Positions 6,300 through 13,550 of a DNA stretch of 23,189 bases are shown piece after piece. The DNA is from a virus: the IMG/VR virus record IMGVR_UViG_3300025120_007721, positions 1-23,189 of that record. One strand, written 5' to 3'. The notes below the pieces were generated by a model. The model saw only the letters and a list, made by a program, of their open reading frames with translations. It was not told the origin of the DNA and did not search any database. Both the position numbers and the translations under genes were made by a program. How positions within the stretch are numbered: the first letter of the stretch is position 1; every line of letters begins with the position of its first letter.

Positions 6300-9200
6300 G
6301 ATTGCGTTTGTAGGTTTACACGCACACAGTGTGGCCGGTTCTATTTTTGATGGGCTTGGCTATCCACAAGAACATATGGACTTTGCATATGAAAACGGTA
6401 TGGATGCGCTTGCGCTGACAGATCACGGCAATATGAATGGTCTAGCGTGGCAAGTTTTGCACGCCAAGAAGATGAAGGCTGATGGCAAAGTGTTTAAGCC
6501 TATCTTTGGTTGTGAGGCATACTTTGTGCCGTCTATACCTGAGTGGCGCGAAGACTATGATAAGATTATGCAGGACAAGAAAGCTGCACGGGCTGCTAAG
6601 AAGGAAGAAACTTCTGGCGCAACAGTTGAGGATGAGGGTGCTTCTAAGAAAGCTGCTCGTAACATTCTTAATCGCCGACGCCACCTTGTCCTTCTAGTCC
6701 AGAACCAGACCGGTCTAAACAACTTGTTCAAACTTATTTCTGAGTCTTACCAGTCTGAGAACTTCTATCGCTATCCGCGAATGGACTTTGATCTGTTGGA
6801 GAAGTATAATGAGGGCATCATTGCGTCCTCTGCGTGTCTTGGAGGCGTTTATGCTGGCTGCTATTGGGAGAACCGAGACCAAGGCGAAGAAGCCGTCTTA
6901 GATGCAATGAGAGCCGTTACAGAGCGTATGGTTGATATCTTTGATGATCGCTGGTATGGTGAGCTACAGTGGAATAACATCCCCGAGCAGCACGAACTTA
7001 ACAAGTATATTATTCAGGTGTGCAAAGAGTATAATGTTCAGATGATCTCTACAGCAGATTCTCATTATCCAAACCCTGATGCTTGGCGCGACCGTGAGCT
7101 TTACAAGCGTCTTGGCTGGCTTGGCAAGGGTCGTCCCTCTTGGGGCGGTGATGGCGAGTTGCCCATCGACGTTGACGAGATTGGCTATGAACTTTATCCA
7201 AAGAACGGCGACCAGATGTGGGAGTCTTATAAGAAGTATTCTAAGTCCTGTGATGTAGAGTATGATGACCAGCTAGTCTATGACTCGTTGACCACCACAC
7301 ACTTTATTGCACACGAACGCATTGAGTCGTTTATGCCCGATAACACAGTCCGCCTGCCTGACTTCGTGATTCCGGTTGGTGAGACAGCAGACTCTGCCCT
7401 TCGTAAGTTCTGTTTTGAAGGCTTGAGATCCAAGAACCTGCACAGCGACGATGAATATACAGATCGTCTGGAGCACGAGCTTTCTGTTATCGCAGACCGT
7501 GGCTTCTCAAAGTATTTCTTAACTATGAACGAGATTGCTACCATCACCAACGAGGTGATGCTGACAGGCCCCGGTCGTGGTTCGGCTGCTGGTTCTCTGG
7601 TTGCTTATGCTTTGGACATCACACAAGTTGATCCTCTCAAGTATGGACTACAGTTTGCTCGTTTCCTTCGGGCTGATGCAACGGACTACCCAGACATTGA
7701 CTATGATGTAGCCGAGCCGATGGAACTGAAAGAACTTCTAGTTGATAAGTGGGGCAGCGATGTTGTCGCTCCGATCTCTAACTGGAACACTCTTCAATTG
7801 AAATCTCTTATCAAGGACATTTCTAAACTTTATGATATCCCTTTCCAAGAGGTTAACGCCGTTACTGGTAAGATGATGTTTGAGGCCACCGTTGCTGCTA
7901 AGAAGAAGCACGGTATCAAGGCTGGTGTGTATGTGCCGACATTTGAGGAAGTAAAAGAGTTCTCAACAACTCTTAGGTCATTCTTGGCCAAGTATCCAAA
8001 TGTTGCGGTTCACGTTGATGCTCTCTATGGACAAGTCCGATCCTGTTCCCGTCACGCTGGTGGCGTTGTGATTGCAGAAGATCTAGACCGCCATATGCCA
8101 CTTATCTCCTCCAAGGATGTGCGTCAAACGCCTTGGTCGGAGGGACAAAACGTCCGTCATCTAGAGCCTATGGGCTTTATCAAGTTTGACCTTCTGGGAC
8201 TCTCTACACTCCGTATGATTGAAGGTGCCATCCGGCACGTTCTCAAGCGTTACGAGGGTATCGAGGATCCATCGTTCAAAGATGTAATGAACTACTATAA
8301 CAGTAAGCTACATCCAGATGTCGTTGATTTCAACGACCAGAAGGTCTATAAATCGGTGTTTCAGAAAGGTAAGTGGGCTGGTGTATTCCAGTTTACTGAA
8401 ACTGGAGCACAGAACCTGTGTAAGCAAGTGCAGCCAAAGAATCTTATTGATATCTCAGCTATCACTTCTATCTTCCGTCCCGGCCCTCTGTCAGCCAATG
8501 TTGACAAAGACTTTGTGAAGACACGCAATGCTCCCGGTATGGTGACTTACATCAACGAGATGCACCGTGAAGTTACCGAGGAAACCAACGGCTTCCTTAT
8601 CTTCCAAGAGCAAATTGCTATGCTTGCACACAAGTTGGGTAAGGATCTAACACTGGATGAGGGTAATATGCTTCGTAAGGTGCTAACTAAGAAAGGCACT
8701 GGCAAGGCAGCAAAGGTCAAGGCAGCATTACACGGTAAGTTTATTGAGGGCTGCTTAGAAAAGAATATGAGTAAGTCTGTTGCTGAACGAATGTGGGAAA
8801 CATTTGAGTATTTCTCCGGTTATGGTTTCAACAAATCACACGCTGTATCTTATTCTATGATTTCGTTCCAGTGTGCTTGGTTGCTAACTTACTATCCAGA
8901 GTGCTGGATGGCAGCGTTCCTTGATAAAGAGCCTGAAACCCGTAAAGAGAAAGCCATTGCGATTGCAAAGCAGTTCGGGTTTGAGATTGAGCCTCTGAAC
9001 ATTAATACTTCTGGCCGAGTCTGGGAGATTAGTGAAGATGGCAAGCGTCTTATTCAACCCCTGTCTTCGCTCAAGGGCCTTGGAGACTCGGCGATTGACC
9101 AGATTTATGTTGGTCGTCCGTTCCATTCTATTGAGGAGTTTCTTTTCAATGAAGAGATGCGTTATTCTAAACTCAATAAGAAGTCACTTGATGTTCTTGT

Positions 9201-9723
9201 CAGATCTGGCACCCTGAAGCCTCTGATGGATAACCGATTCACTGGGATGAAACACTTCTGGTCATCAGTAGCAGTGGACCGCCCACGGAAGCTAAAGAAT
9301 CTGGAACAGAACATTGAACTGTATGCACCAGAGGGTGACTTCACTGAAGAAGAAAAGATCCAGTCTCTTGTAGATCTAACAGGTCAGTTCCCGATTAACA
9401 AAGTTATCAATGAAGAGATCATGACCAAGTTAGAAGCCATGGCGATCCCACCCATCTCGGAGTATGACCCAGACTTACAAGTTGTCTGGCTAATCCCCCG
9501 TAAGATTACACCCAAGAAGACAAAGAATGGTAAAGATTATTTGATCGTTGAAGCGACAGACTCCAACTCTTCGAACCTTCGCATCCGTTGCTGGGGTGTC
9601 GATGTCAACGGCGGAGATAATATTCAGCTAAATAAACCTTACATGATTCGTCCCAATTATAGTATGGAATGGGGATTTTCTACCCGAGGCAGAGCATATA
9701 AAACGTGGAAGGCGCTTGCATAG
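6292..9723 (+). CDS. dnaE: DNA polymerase III alpha subunit, DnaE type
   Basis: The replicative polymerase, 1143 residues, close to E. coli DnaE (1160). N-terminal PHP domain: LHAHS (H10, H12), LTDHGN (D44, H45), GCEAYFVP, ASSACLGG and TADSHY, so the metal-binding residues lost in E. coli appear present and 3'-5' exonuclease proofreading is possible. Polymerase core: GPGRGSAAGSLVAY, then PDIDYD with catalytic D470 and D472, and KFDLLGL with D633. Later blocks are FRPGPL, FQEQ, LRKVLTKK and GYGFNKSHAVSYS. A helix-hairpin-helix segment LKGLGDSAI and a C-terminal OB-like part (about residues 1060-1140) follow. GGGGGAAG at 6281-6288 precedes the ATG. A charged insertion at about residues 98-122 (KKAARAAKKEETSG and following) extends the PHP domain. 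No intein is present. No separate DnaQ is visible in the window. Confidence 0.96.
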   Translation: MSKIAFVGLHAHSVAGSIFDGLGYPQEHMDFAYENGMDALALTDHGNMNGLAWQVLHAKKMKADGKVFKPIFGCEAYFVPSIPEWREDYDKIMQDKKAARAAKKEETSGATVEDEGASKKAARNILNRRRHLVLLVQNQTGLNNLFKLISESYQSENFYRYPRMDFDLLEKYNEGIIASSACLGGVYAGCYWENRDQGEEAVLDAMRAVTERMVDIFDDRWYGELQWNNIPEQHELNKYIIQVCKEYNVQMISTADSHYPNPDAWRDRELYKRLGWLGKGRPSWGGDGELPIDVDEIGYELYPKNGDQMWESYKKYSKSCDVEYDDQLVYDSLTTTHFIAHERIESFMPDNTVRLPDFVIPVGETADSALRKFCFEGLRSKNLHSDDEYTDRLEHELSVIADRGFSKYFLTMNEIATITNEVMLTGPGRGSAAGSLVAYALDITQVDPLKYGLQFARFLRADATDYPDIDYDVAEPMELKELLVDKWGSDVVAPISNWNTLQLKSLIKDISKLYDIPFQEVNAVTGKMMFEATVAAKKKHGIKAGVYVPTFEEVKEFSTTLRSFLAKYPNVAVHVDALYGQVRSCSRHAGGVVIAEDLDRHMPLISSKDVRQTPWSEGQNVRHLEPMGFIKFDLLGLSTLRMIEGAIRHVLKRYEGIEDPSFKDVMNYYNSKLHPDVVDFNDQKVYKSVFQKGKWAGVFQFTETGAQNLCKQVQPKNLIDISAITSIFRPGPLSANVDKDFVKTRNAPGMVTYINEMHREVTEETNGFLIFQEQIAMLAHKLGKDLTLDEGNMLRKVLTKKGTGKAAKVKAALHGKFIEGCLEKNMSKSVAERMWETFEYFSGYGFNKSHAVSYSMISFQCAWLLTYYPECWMAAFLDKEPETRKEKAIAIAKQFGFEIEPLNINTSGRVWEISEDGKRLIQPLSSLKGLGDSAIDQIYVGRPFHSIEEFLFNEEMRYSKLNKKSLDVLVRSGTLKPLMDNRFTGMKHFWSSVAVDRPRKLKNLEQNIELYAPEGDFTEEEKIQSLVDLTGQFPINKVINEEIMTKLEAMAIPPISEYDPDLQVVWLIPRKITPKKTKNGKDYLIVEATDSNSSNLRIRCWGVDVNGGDNIQLNKPYMIRPNYSMEWGFSTRGRAYKTWKALA

Positions 9724-9744
9724 TGCGCCGAAGTGTGTTATAAT
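9716..9744 (+). promoter_or_regulatory. Sigma70-type promoter P2 upstream of uvsE
   Basis: TATAAT at 9739-9744 is preceded by GTGT; the -35 TTGCAT (9716-9721) is weaker but at exactly 17 bp, and overlaps the dnaE stop codon. GGCGC (9711-9715) and GCGCC (9725-9729) form an inverted repeat around the -35 box. Confidence 0.65.
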
Positions 9745-9766
9745 AAATATACAAAAGGGGGAAAGA

Positions 9767-10699
9767 ATGAATCTAGGTTACGCTTGCATCAATATGTCTC
9801 TATCTGGCTTGCCCAAGTCAAAGAGGATCACCACTAACAGAAATATGATTAAGAGGACATTCAAGCAGAAGGGTATTGCTTACGCTTCTGAACTGGGTCT
9901 ACTCAACAGTAAAGATCTATACAAGATCTTGGAATGGAACTTAGCCAACGGCTTCTCATTCTTTCGTCTGTCTTCGGACATCTTTCCGTGGTCATCCGAG
10001 TATCGCTTGGAAGAGATGCCAGATTATGAGGAAATCAAAGTAGTGCTCAAGAAGTGCGGCGACTTTGCCAAACAACACGGTATGCGTATTACAACCCATC
10101 CCGGCCCGTTCAATGTCCTTGGTTCACCGCGACCAGATGTTGTTGAGAAAACCATTAAGGAACTAAACACGCACTCAGAGGTGTTTGACCTGATGGGCCT
10201 ACCCGCTACACCGTGGGCTAAGATCAACATCCATGTTGGCGGCACATACGGCGGTGACTTCGAAGGCACAGCCAAGCGTTGGTGTGAGAACTTCAAGCGC
10301 CTCGATGCCAACACCCAGAAGCGCGTGACCGTCGAGAACGATGACAAAGGCTCTATGTGGTCAACCAAACATCTGTTTGATTACATCCACTCAGAGATTG
10401 GCATTCCTATCGTGTTTGACTACCACCACTACAAGTTCTGCACCGGTGGACAGACCGAGCAGGAAGCACTGGAACTAGCGATGAGCACTTGGCCGGATGG
10501 TGTCACACCCGTCGTTCACTATTCACAGTCCCGTGCTGAAGAGCACAACGACCCGAAGATTCGCCCACAAGCACACTCAGATTCATACTGGGCTGCTCCG
10601 AACTTCTATGGTCACACCCTACACGTTATGTGTGAGTGTAAACACAAAGAGTTGGGTGTCTTTGCCCTGCGAGAACTTCTAAACCGCAAAGCAGCGTGA
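9767..10699 (+). CDS. uvsE: UV-damage endonuclease UvsE/UVDE
   Basis: Nicks DNA next to UV photoproducts and starts excision repair. 310 residues from ATG 9767, the start preceded by a strong GGGGG site (9757-9761); an in-frame ATG at 9716 lies inside dnaE upstream of the promoter and is not used. Family motifs: LGYACINMSL at the N-terminus, FRLSSDIFPW (66-75), TTHPGPFNVLGSP (109-121, metal ligand H111), NIHVGGTYGG (154-163, H156), TVEND (188-192, E190), FDYHHYKF (217-224) and VHYSQSR. The expected His/Glu/Asp metal ligands of the TIM-barrel are all visible. Length fits the bacterial enzymes (about 300). It is the first gene after P2 and is followed 7 bases later by purA. Confidence 0.94.
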   Translation: MNLGYACINMSLSGLPKSKRITTNRNMIKRTFKQKGIAYASELGLLNSKDLYKILEWNLANGFSFFRLSSDIFPWSSEYRLEEMPDYEEIKVVLKKCGDFAKQHGMRITTHPGPFNVLGSPRPDVVEKTIKELNTHSEVFDLMGLPATPWAKINIHVGGTYGGDFEGTAKRWCENFKRLDANTQKRVTVENDDKGSMWSTKHLFDYIHSEIGIPIVFDYHHYKFCTGGQTEQEALELAMSTWPDGVTPVVHYSQSRAEEHNDPKIRPQAHSDSYWAAPNFYGHTLHVMCECKHKELGVFALRELLNRKAA

Positions 10700-10706
10700 G
10701 GATAAG

Positions 10707-11738
10707 ATGAGTCAGTTTAAAGTAGATGTAATCGTTGGGTTACAATCAGGAGACGAAGGCAAAGGTAAGATTACCCACCACCTTCTCAAATCAGGAAAGT
10801 ATACACACTGCGTTCGTTATAACGGCGGTGGTAATGCAGGCCACACTATCTACCATAATGGTAAGAAGTTTGTGACCCACTACATTCCAGCAGGTGTGTT
10901 CTTTGGTATTAAGTCTATTATTGGTCCGGGCTGTGTGGTAAACATTAGTAAGTTTTTTCAAGAGATCCGATACTTGAATAACAACGGCATAAAAACAGAT
11001 GGCCTTGTTTACATAGCAGATAACGCGCACATCACTATGGATTCGCACGTCAAAGAAGATTTAAAAGATGAAGAGATTGGCACAACAAAAACAGGCAATG
11101 GCCCAACCTATCGCGATAAGTATTACCGCAAAGGATACAGGGTTCAACAGTTTGACATTTTGTATCCTTACGCTATTGACTTTTATGAAGAGTTTCACGA
11201 ACGCAAACAAGACATTCACGCACTGTTTGAAGGAGCACAAGGTTTTGAACTGGACATTGATTGGGGAGACTACCCATATGTTACATCCAGTCATTGTACT
11301 ACAGCAGGCGCACTTCTAAACGGTATCCCACCACAAGCATTAGACAGGGTTTGGGGTGTCGCAAAGGCATACGAGACTTATGTTGGGACAAAAGAGTTTG
11401 AACCTAAAGAAGAAGTTTTCTCTACGCTTAGGGATCTAGGCTCAGAGTATGGTGCAACTACGGGACGCCCAAGGCAATGCAACTGGATGGACATTAACCG
11501 ATTGAAGCGAGCAGTAAATATTAACGGCGTTCAGTCTTTGGTCATTAACAAGATGGACATCCTTAGAGAACTTGGTCAATGGACCCTGCGTAATGACAAT
11601 GTTACTGTATCGTTTACATCAGAGAAAGATTTTAAAGATTATATTGTTGACCAACTGCCCAACGTGGAAATCTATTTCTCAGGTTCACCGCACGGTTTTA
11701 GCAGCACAGCCTATAATAAAAACAAAGCAGTCGCATAA
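10707..11738 (+). CDS. purA: Adenylosuccinate synthetase family protein, short form (PurA/PurZ superfamily)
   Basis: Ligates aspartate to IMP with GTP, the first step from IMP to AMP; phage relatives named PurZ use dGMP to make 2-aminoadenine nucleotides. Seen: GLQSGDEGKGK (11-21) with the catalytic Asp (D16) and K19; NAGHT (43-47) with the general acid H46; IGTTKTGNGP (124-133); FEGAQG (174-179); DYPYVTSSHCTTAG (188-201); GATTGRPRQCNW (249-260) with both Arg of the aspartate loop; NKMD (281-284), the GTP-selecting motif. The protein has 343 residues against about 430 in E. coli, so it matches the compact archaeal and phage forms. Retention of Asp16 and NKMD argues for IMP and GTP, that is PurA rather than PurZ, but the size keeps the question open. 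Start ATG 10707 with AGGA 10700-10703. An inverted repeat covers its stop codon. Confidence 0.9.
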   Translation: MSQFKVDVIVGLQSGDEGKGKITHHLLKSGKYTHCVRYNGGGNAGHTIYHNGKKFVTHYIPAGVFFGIKSIIGPGCVVNISKFFQEIRYLNNNGIKTDGLVYIADNAHITMDSHVKEDLKDEEIGTTKTGNGPTYRDKYYRKGYRVQQFDILYPYAIDFYEEFHERKQDIHALFEGAQGFELDIDWGDYPYVTSSHCTTAGALLNGIPPQALDRVWGVAKAYETYVGTKEFEPKEEVFSTLRDLGSEYGATTGRPRQCNWMDINRLKRAVNINGVQSLVINKMDILRELGQWTLRNDNVTVSFTSEKDFKDYIVDQLPNVEIYFSGSPHGFSSTAYNKNKAVA

Positions 11739-11753
11739 ATTTTATTTTTATGC
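11733..11753. repeat. Perfect 7-bp inverted repeat at the purA stop
   Basis: GCATAAA (11733-11739) and TTTATGC (11747-11753) flank a 7-base loop and cover the purA TAA. It directly abuts the -35 box of P3. It is A/T-rich and has no following T run, so it is a poor terminator; it may be a regulatory site or an mRNA 3' structure. Confidence 0.4.
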
Positions 11754-11782
11754 TTGACGTTGGCACCAATCGGTGTTATATT
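11754..11782 (+). promoter_or_regulatory. Sigma70-type promoter P3 upstream of the thioredoxin operon
   Basis: TTGACG (11754-11759) and TATATT (11777-11782), spacer exactly 17 bp, with GTGT before the -10 box. TTGG-CA-CCAA (11760-11769) forms a small inverted repeat in the spacer. It would drive thioredoxin through the gene ending at 14885. Confidence 0.82.
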
Positions 11783-11805
11783 ATATAAGTAAAGAGGAGA
11801 GAGGA

Positions 11806-12078
11806 ATGATTCCCGCTGAAGGAAAAGTGCTAGTAGATTTTTATGCAGATTGGTGTGGCCCGTGCAAGGTGATGAGCCGAGAGGGTGGCACACTAGATGC
11901 ATTCCAACAGATCTCAGATGTTCCACTTGTTAAGATTAACGTGGACCAAGAACGAGAGATCGCCACAAAGTATGATGTGCGAGGGATCCCTTGCTTTATC
12001 TACTTTGAAGATGGGATTGCCAAGGCACGAACAACAGGTGTGCAATCCCTACAACAACTCAAGAACTTAACAAAATAA
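11806..12078 (+). CDS. Thioredoxin
   Basis: A disulfide reductase, probably an electron donor for ribonucleotide reductase. 90 residues from ATG 11806, preceded by AGAGGAGAGAGG; an in-frame ATG at 11773 lies within the promoter and is rejected. Seen: strand VLVDFYADW, active site WCGPCK (16-21), VDQEREIATKYDVRGIP (47-62) with the cis-proline P62. It is shorter than E. coli thioredoxin (108) because the N-terminal strand-helix is reduced. One oddity: the residue after the cis-proline is Cys63 (GIPCF) where Thr is usual, placing a third thiol beside the active site. It heads an operon that includes dUTPase. Confidence 0.95.
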   Translation: MIPAEGKVLVDFYADWCGPCKVMSREGGTLDAFQQISDVPLVKINVDQEREIATKYDVRGIPCFIYFEDGIAKARTTGVQSLQQLKNLTK

Positions 12079-12096
12079 ATAACTGTGGAGGTTAGT

Positions 12097-12378
12097 ATGT
12101 TTGGTAATGATACCGCTATTGTAGAACAAGTCCGTGATGAAAAGACGGAGAAGATGATTGAATATATCAAGAGCCTGAAGGCTATTGAAGATGCTATTGA
12201 GCCTTATGCTGAACAGAAGCGTGAGCTTCGTAAAGACTTCAAGGACCAAGGTTGGCTAACAGGAGACGAAATCTCAATGACTGTAAAGGCTTATCGGATG
12301 ATGAAGAACGATGTAGACATCGACCAGTTTGTGTCTGTGTTTGATTCGCTGTCCAACGCCGCCCGAGGTGGAAGTTGA
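12097..12378 (+). CDS. Small helical protein of unknown function
   Basis: 93 residues from ATG 12097, chosen because GGAGG (12087-12091) lies 5 bases upstream; a GTG at 12085 overlaps that site and is less likely. The sequence is almost all helix with many charges (EKTEKMIEYIKSLKAIEDAI, then EQKRELRKDFKDQGW), so a coiled coil is probable. I recall similar small proteins in marine phages but no function. The stop overlaps the TTG start of dUTPase. Confidence 0.75.
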   Translation: MFGNDTAIVEQVRDEKTEKMIEYIKSLKAIEDAIEPYAEQKRELRKDFKDQGWLTGDEISMTVKAYRMMKNDVDIDQFVSVFDSLSNAARGGS

Positions 12379-12833
12379 TCCTCGAATATCATTCGCTGCC
12401 GCATTGCGAGCATAAGCCAGTCCGAGCTAACCCCTCGGATGCTGGCCTAGACCTTCGGTTCAACCCTGTGAATGGTGGGACTCAAGTCCTAGCAGCAGGC
12501 CAGAGCGCCATCTTGCCAACAGGTCTAAAATTTGGTGTCCCACACGGCTACATGATTCAGATTATGAACCGTAGCGGAAATGCAGCCAAGAAGCAACTTA
12601 TGGTTGGAGCCTGTGTGGTTGACTCTGGGTATAATGGAGAAGTCTTCGTGAATCTTCATAACATCGGTTCAAAACCACAATCGATTAGCTCCGGCGACAA
12701 GATCGCACAAGCAGTAGTAATCCCCGTTGTGCCTGTAAGGTTCTTGGAGACTAAGAATGACAACCTGTATGAATGGGCTCCTATTACTATTTCTGATCGT
12801 GGGGCTGGCGCGCTTGGTAGCACAGGGCGATGA
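12375..12833 (+). CDS. dut: dUTP diphosphatase (trimeric dUTPase)
   Basis: Hydrolyses dUTP to dUMP, which keeps uracil out of DNA and supplies ThyX. 152 residues with all five trimeric dUTPase motifs in order: I, DAGLDL (22-27); II, NRSGNAAKK (65-73), usually PRSGLA; III, GACVVDSGYNGEV (78-90) with the catalytic Asp83; IV, GDKIAQAV (107-114); V, RGAGALGSTG (142-151), the P-loop-like tail. The start is TTG 12375, overlapping the preceding TGA, with GAGG at 12365-12368. The end overlaps the TadE-like gene by 4 bases. Confidence 0.95.
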   Translation: MILEYHSLPHCEHKPVRANPSDAGLDLRFNPVNGGTQVLAAGQSAILPTGLKFGVPHGYMIQIMNRSGNAAKKQLMVGACVVDSGYNGEVFVNLHNIGSKPQSISSGDKIAQAVVIPVVPVRFLETKNDNLYEWAPITISDRGAGALGSTGR

Positions 12834-13273
12834 TGAGGATGACATCTTATGGTAGACGGGGCAGTTACGCTGTAGAGTTCGCGCTAATCTTGCCGATCTT
12901 CTTACTTCTTATCTTTGGAGGCATTGAGCTTCTTTGGTATTCAGTAGAGACAGGCAGGGTTACATCGGCTCTTACAGCGGGGTGTAGAGGTGGAGCGGCA
13001 ACAGGTATTAATATCTTTACCGATCCCTACACCCGCGCTGCTGATTACATCAGCGAGACTGTATCCAGAAATAGTAGATTTGATTGCTTGGCAGGAGACT
13101 GCTTTATTGTTATTTCAGAATCTGATTTAACAGCATCAGATGTTATTTGGATGGATTGCAAAGTAGAAGTGAATTACCCCCCACTAACTAACTTTGTCCC
13201 CGGCCTACCTACCCTTATCACAGCCACATCATCACAACCAATCACTCGACCCTTGGAGGAAGAAGATGAATAG
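12830..13273 (+). CDS. TadE-like pseudopilin
   Basis: 147 residues with the organisation of TadE/TadF-family minor pilins. A short basic leader ends in RRG (residues 9-11), followed by SYAVEFALILPIFLLLIF. A type IV prepilin peptidase would cut after G11, which puts Glu at position +5 (E16), the hallmark of such substrates. The hydrophobic helix covers about residues 17-37. The periplasmic part has a conserved-looking helix ETGRVTSALTAG, four Cys (52, 86, 91, 110) able to form disulfides, and a strand CKVEVNYPP as in TadE. In bacteria these proteins serve tight-adherence pili and are processed by TadV-like peptidases. No other Tad gene is in the window. The gene overlaps dut by 4 bases and the next gene by 8, so it is a genuine member of this operon. 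Its job in a phage is unknown. Confidence 0.8.
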   Translation: MMRMTSYGRRGSYAVEFALILPIFLLLIFGGIELLWYSVETGRVTSALTAGCRGGAATGINIFTDPYTRAADYISETVSRNSRFDCLAGDCFIVISESDLTASDVIWMDCKVEVNYPPLTNFVPGLPTLITATSSQPITRPLEEEDE

Positions 13274-13550
13274 AGAACAAAGACGGTCTGCTGTAAAGCA
13301 ATCCAAGAAAGATGGCACCGGAGAGATGCAGGAAAAAATCATGCTGTTTGGTAAGTTAGAGGACGAGTGCCTAACCTGCCAAAAGCCATTTAATAAAAAA
13401 GACAAAGAAATGGTTATGTCTTGGCAGGTCGTGGTAAGGCAGGAAGAAGAAAAAGTCAATCTTTACTGTCCAGAGTGCTGGGACAAGGCAATCCAGATTA
13501 CAGAGGATTTCATGAAAAGAGTAGAGGAACGTAATGAAGACAGCCCTTAG
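13266..13550 (+). CDS. Small zinc-knuckle protein
   Basis: 94 residues from ATG 13266, with GGAGGAAG just upstream; a longer frame starting at 13194 lies inside the TadE-like gene. The basic N-terminus MNREQRRSAVKQSKK is followed by C35-LT-C38 and C68-PE-C71, two CxxC pairs 30 residues apart, which should bind one zinc ion. Between them is a strand MSWQVVVRQEEEKVNLY. This fits a zinc-ribbon fold that might contact nucleic acid or protein. I recall similar phage proteins without known function. It overlaps guaB by 17 bases. Confidence 0.78.
   Translation: MNREQRRSAVKQSKKDGTGEMQEKIMLFGKLEDECLTCQKPFNKKDKEMVMSWQVVVRQEEEKVNLYCPECWDKAIQITEDFMKRVEERNEDSP

Noticed and set aside
6292-10699. Different codon use in dnaE and uvsE as a sign of recent transfer
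   Set aside because: They appear richer in CGT, GCT and CTT codons than the small genes, but I did not count codons, and high expression would give the same effect.
10707-11738. Firm naming as PurZ of the 2-aminoadenine pathway
   Set aside because: The catalytic Asp and GTP motif of PurA are kept and no datZ or mazZ gene is in the window; left as a question.
11733-11753. Inverted repeat after purA as a rho-independent terminator
   Set aside because: The stem is A/T-rich and is followed by a -35 box, not a T run; kept only as a repeat.
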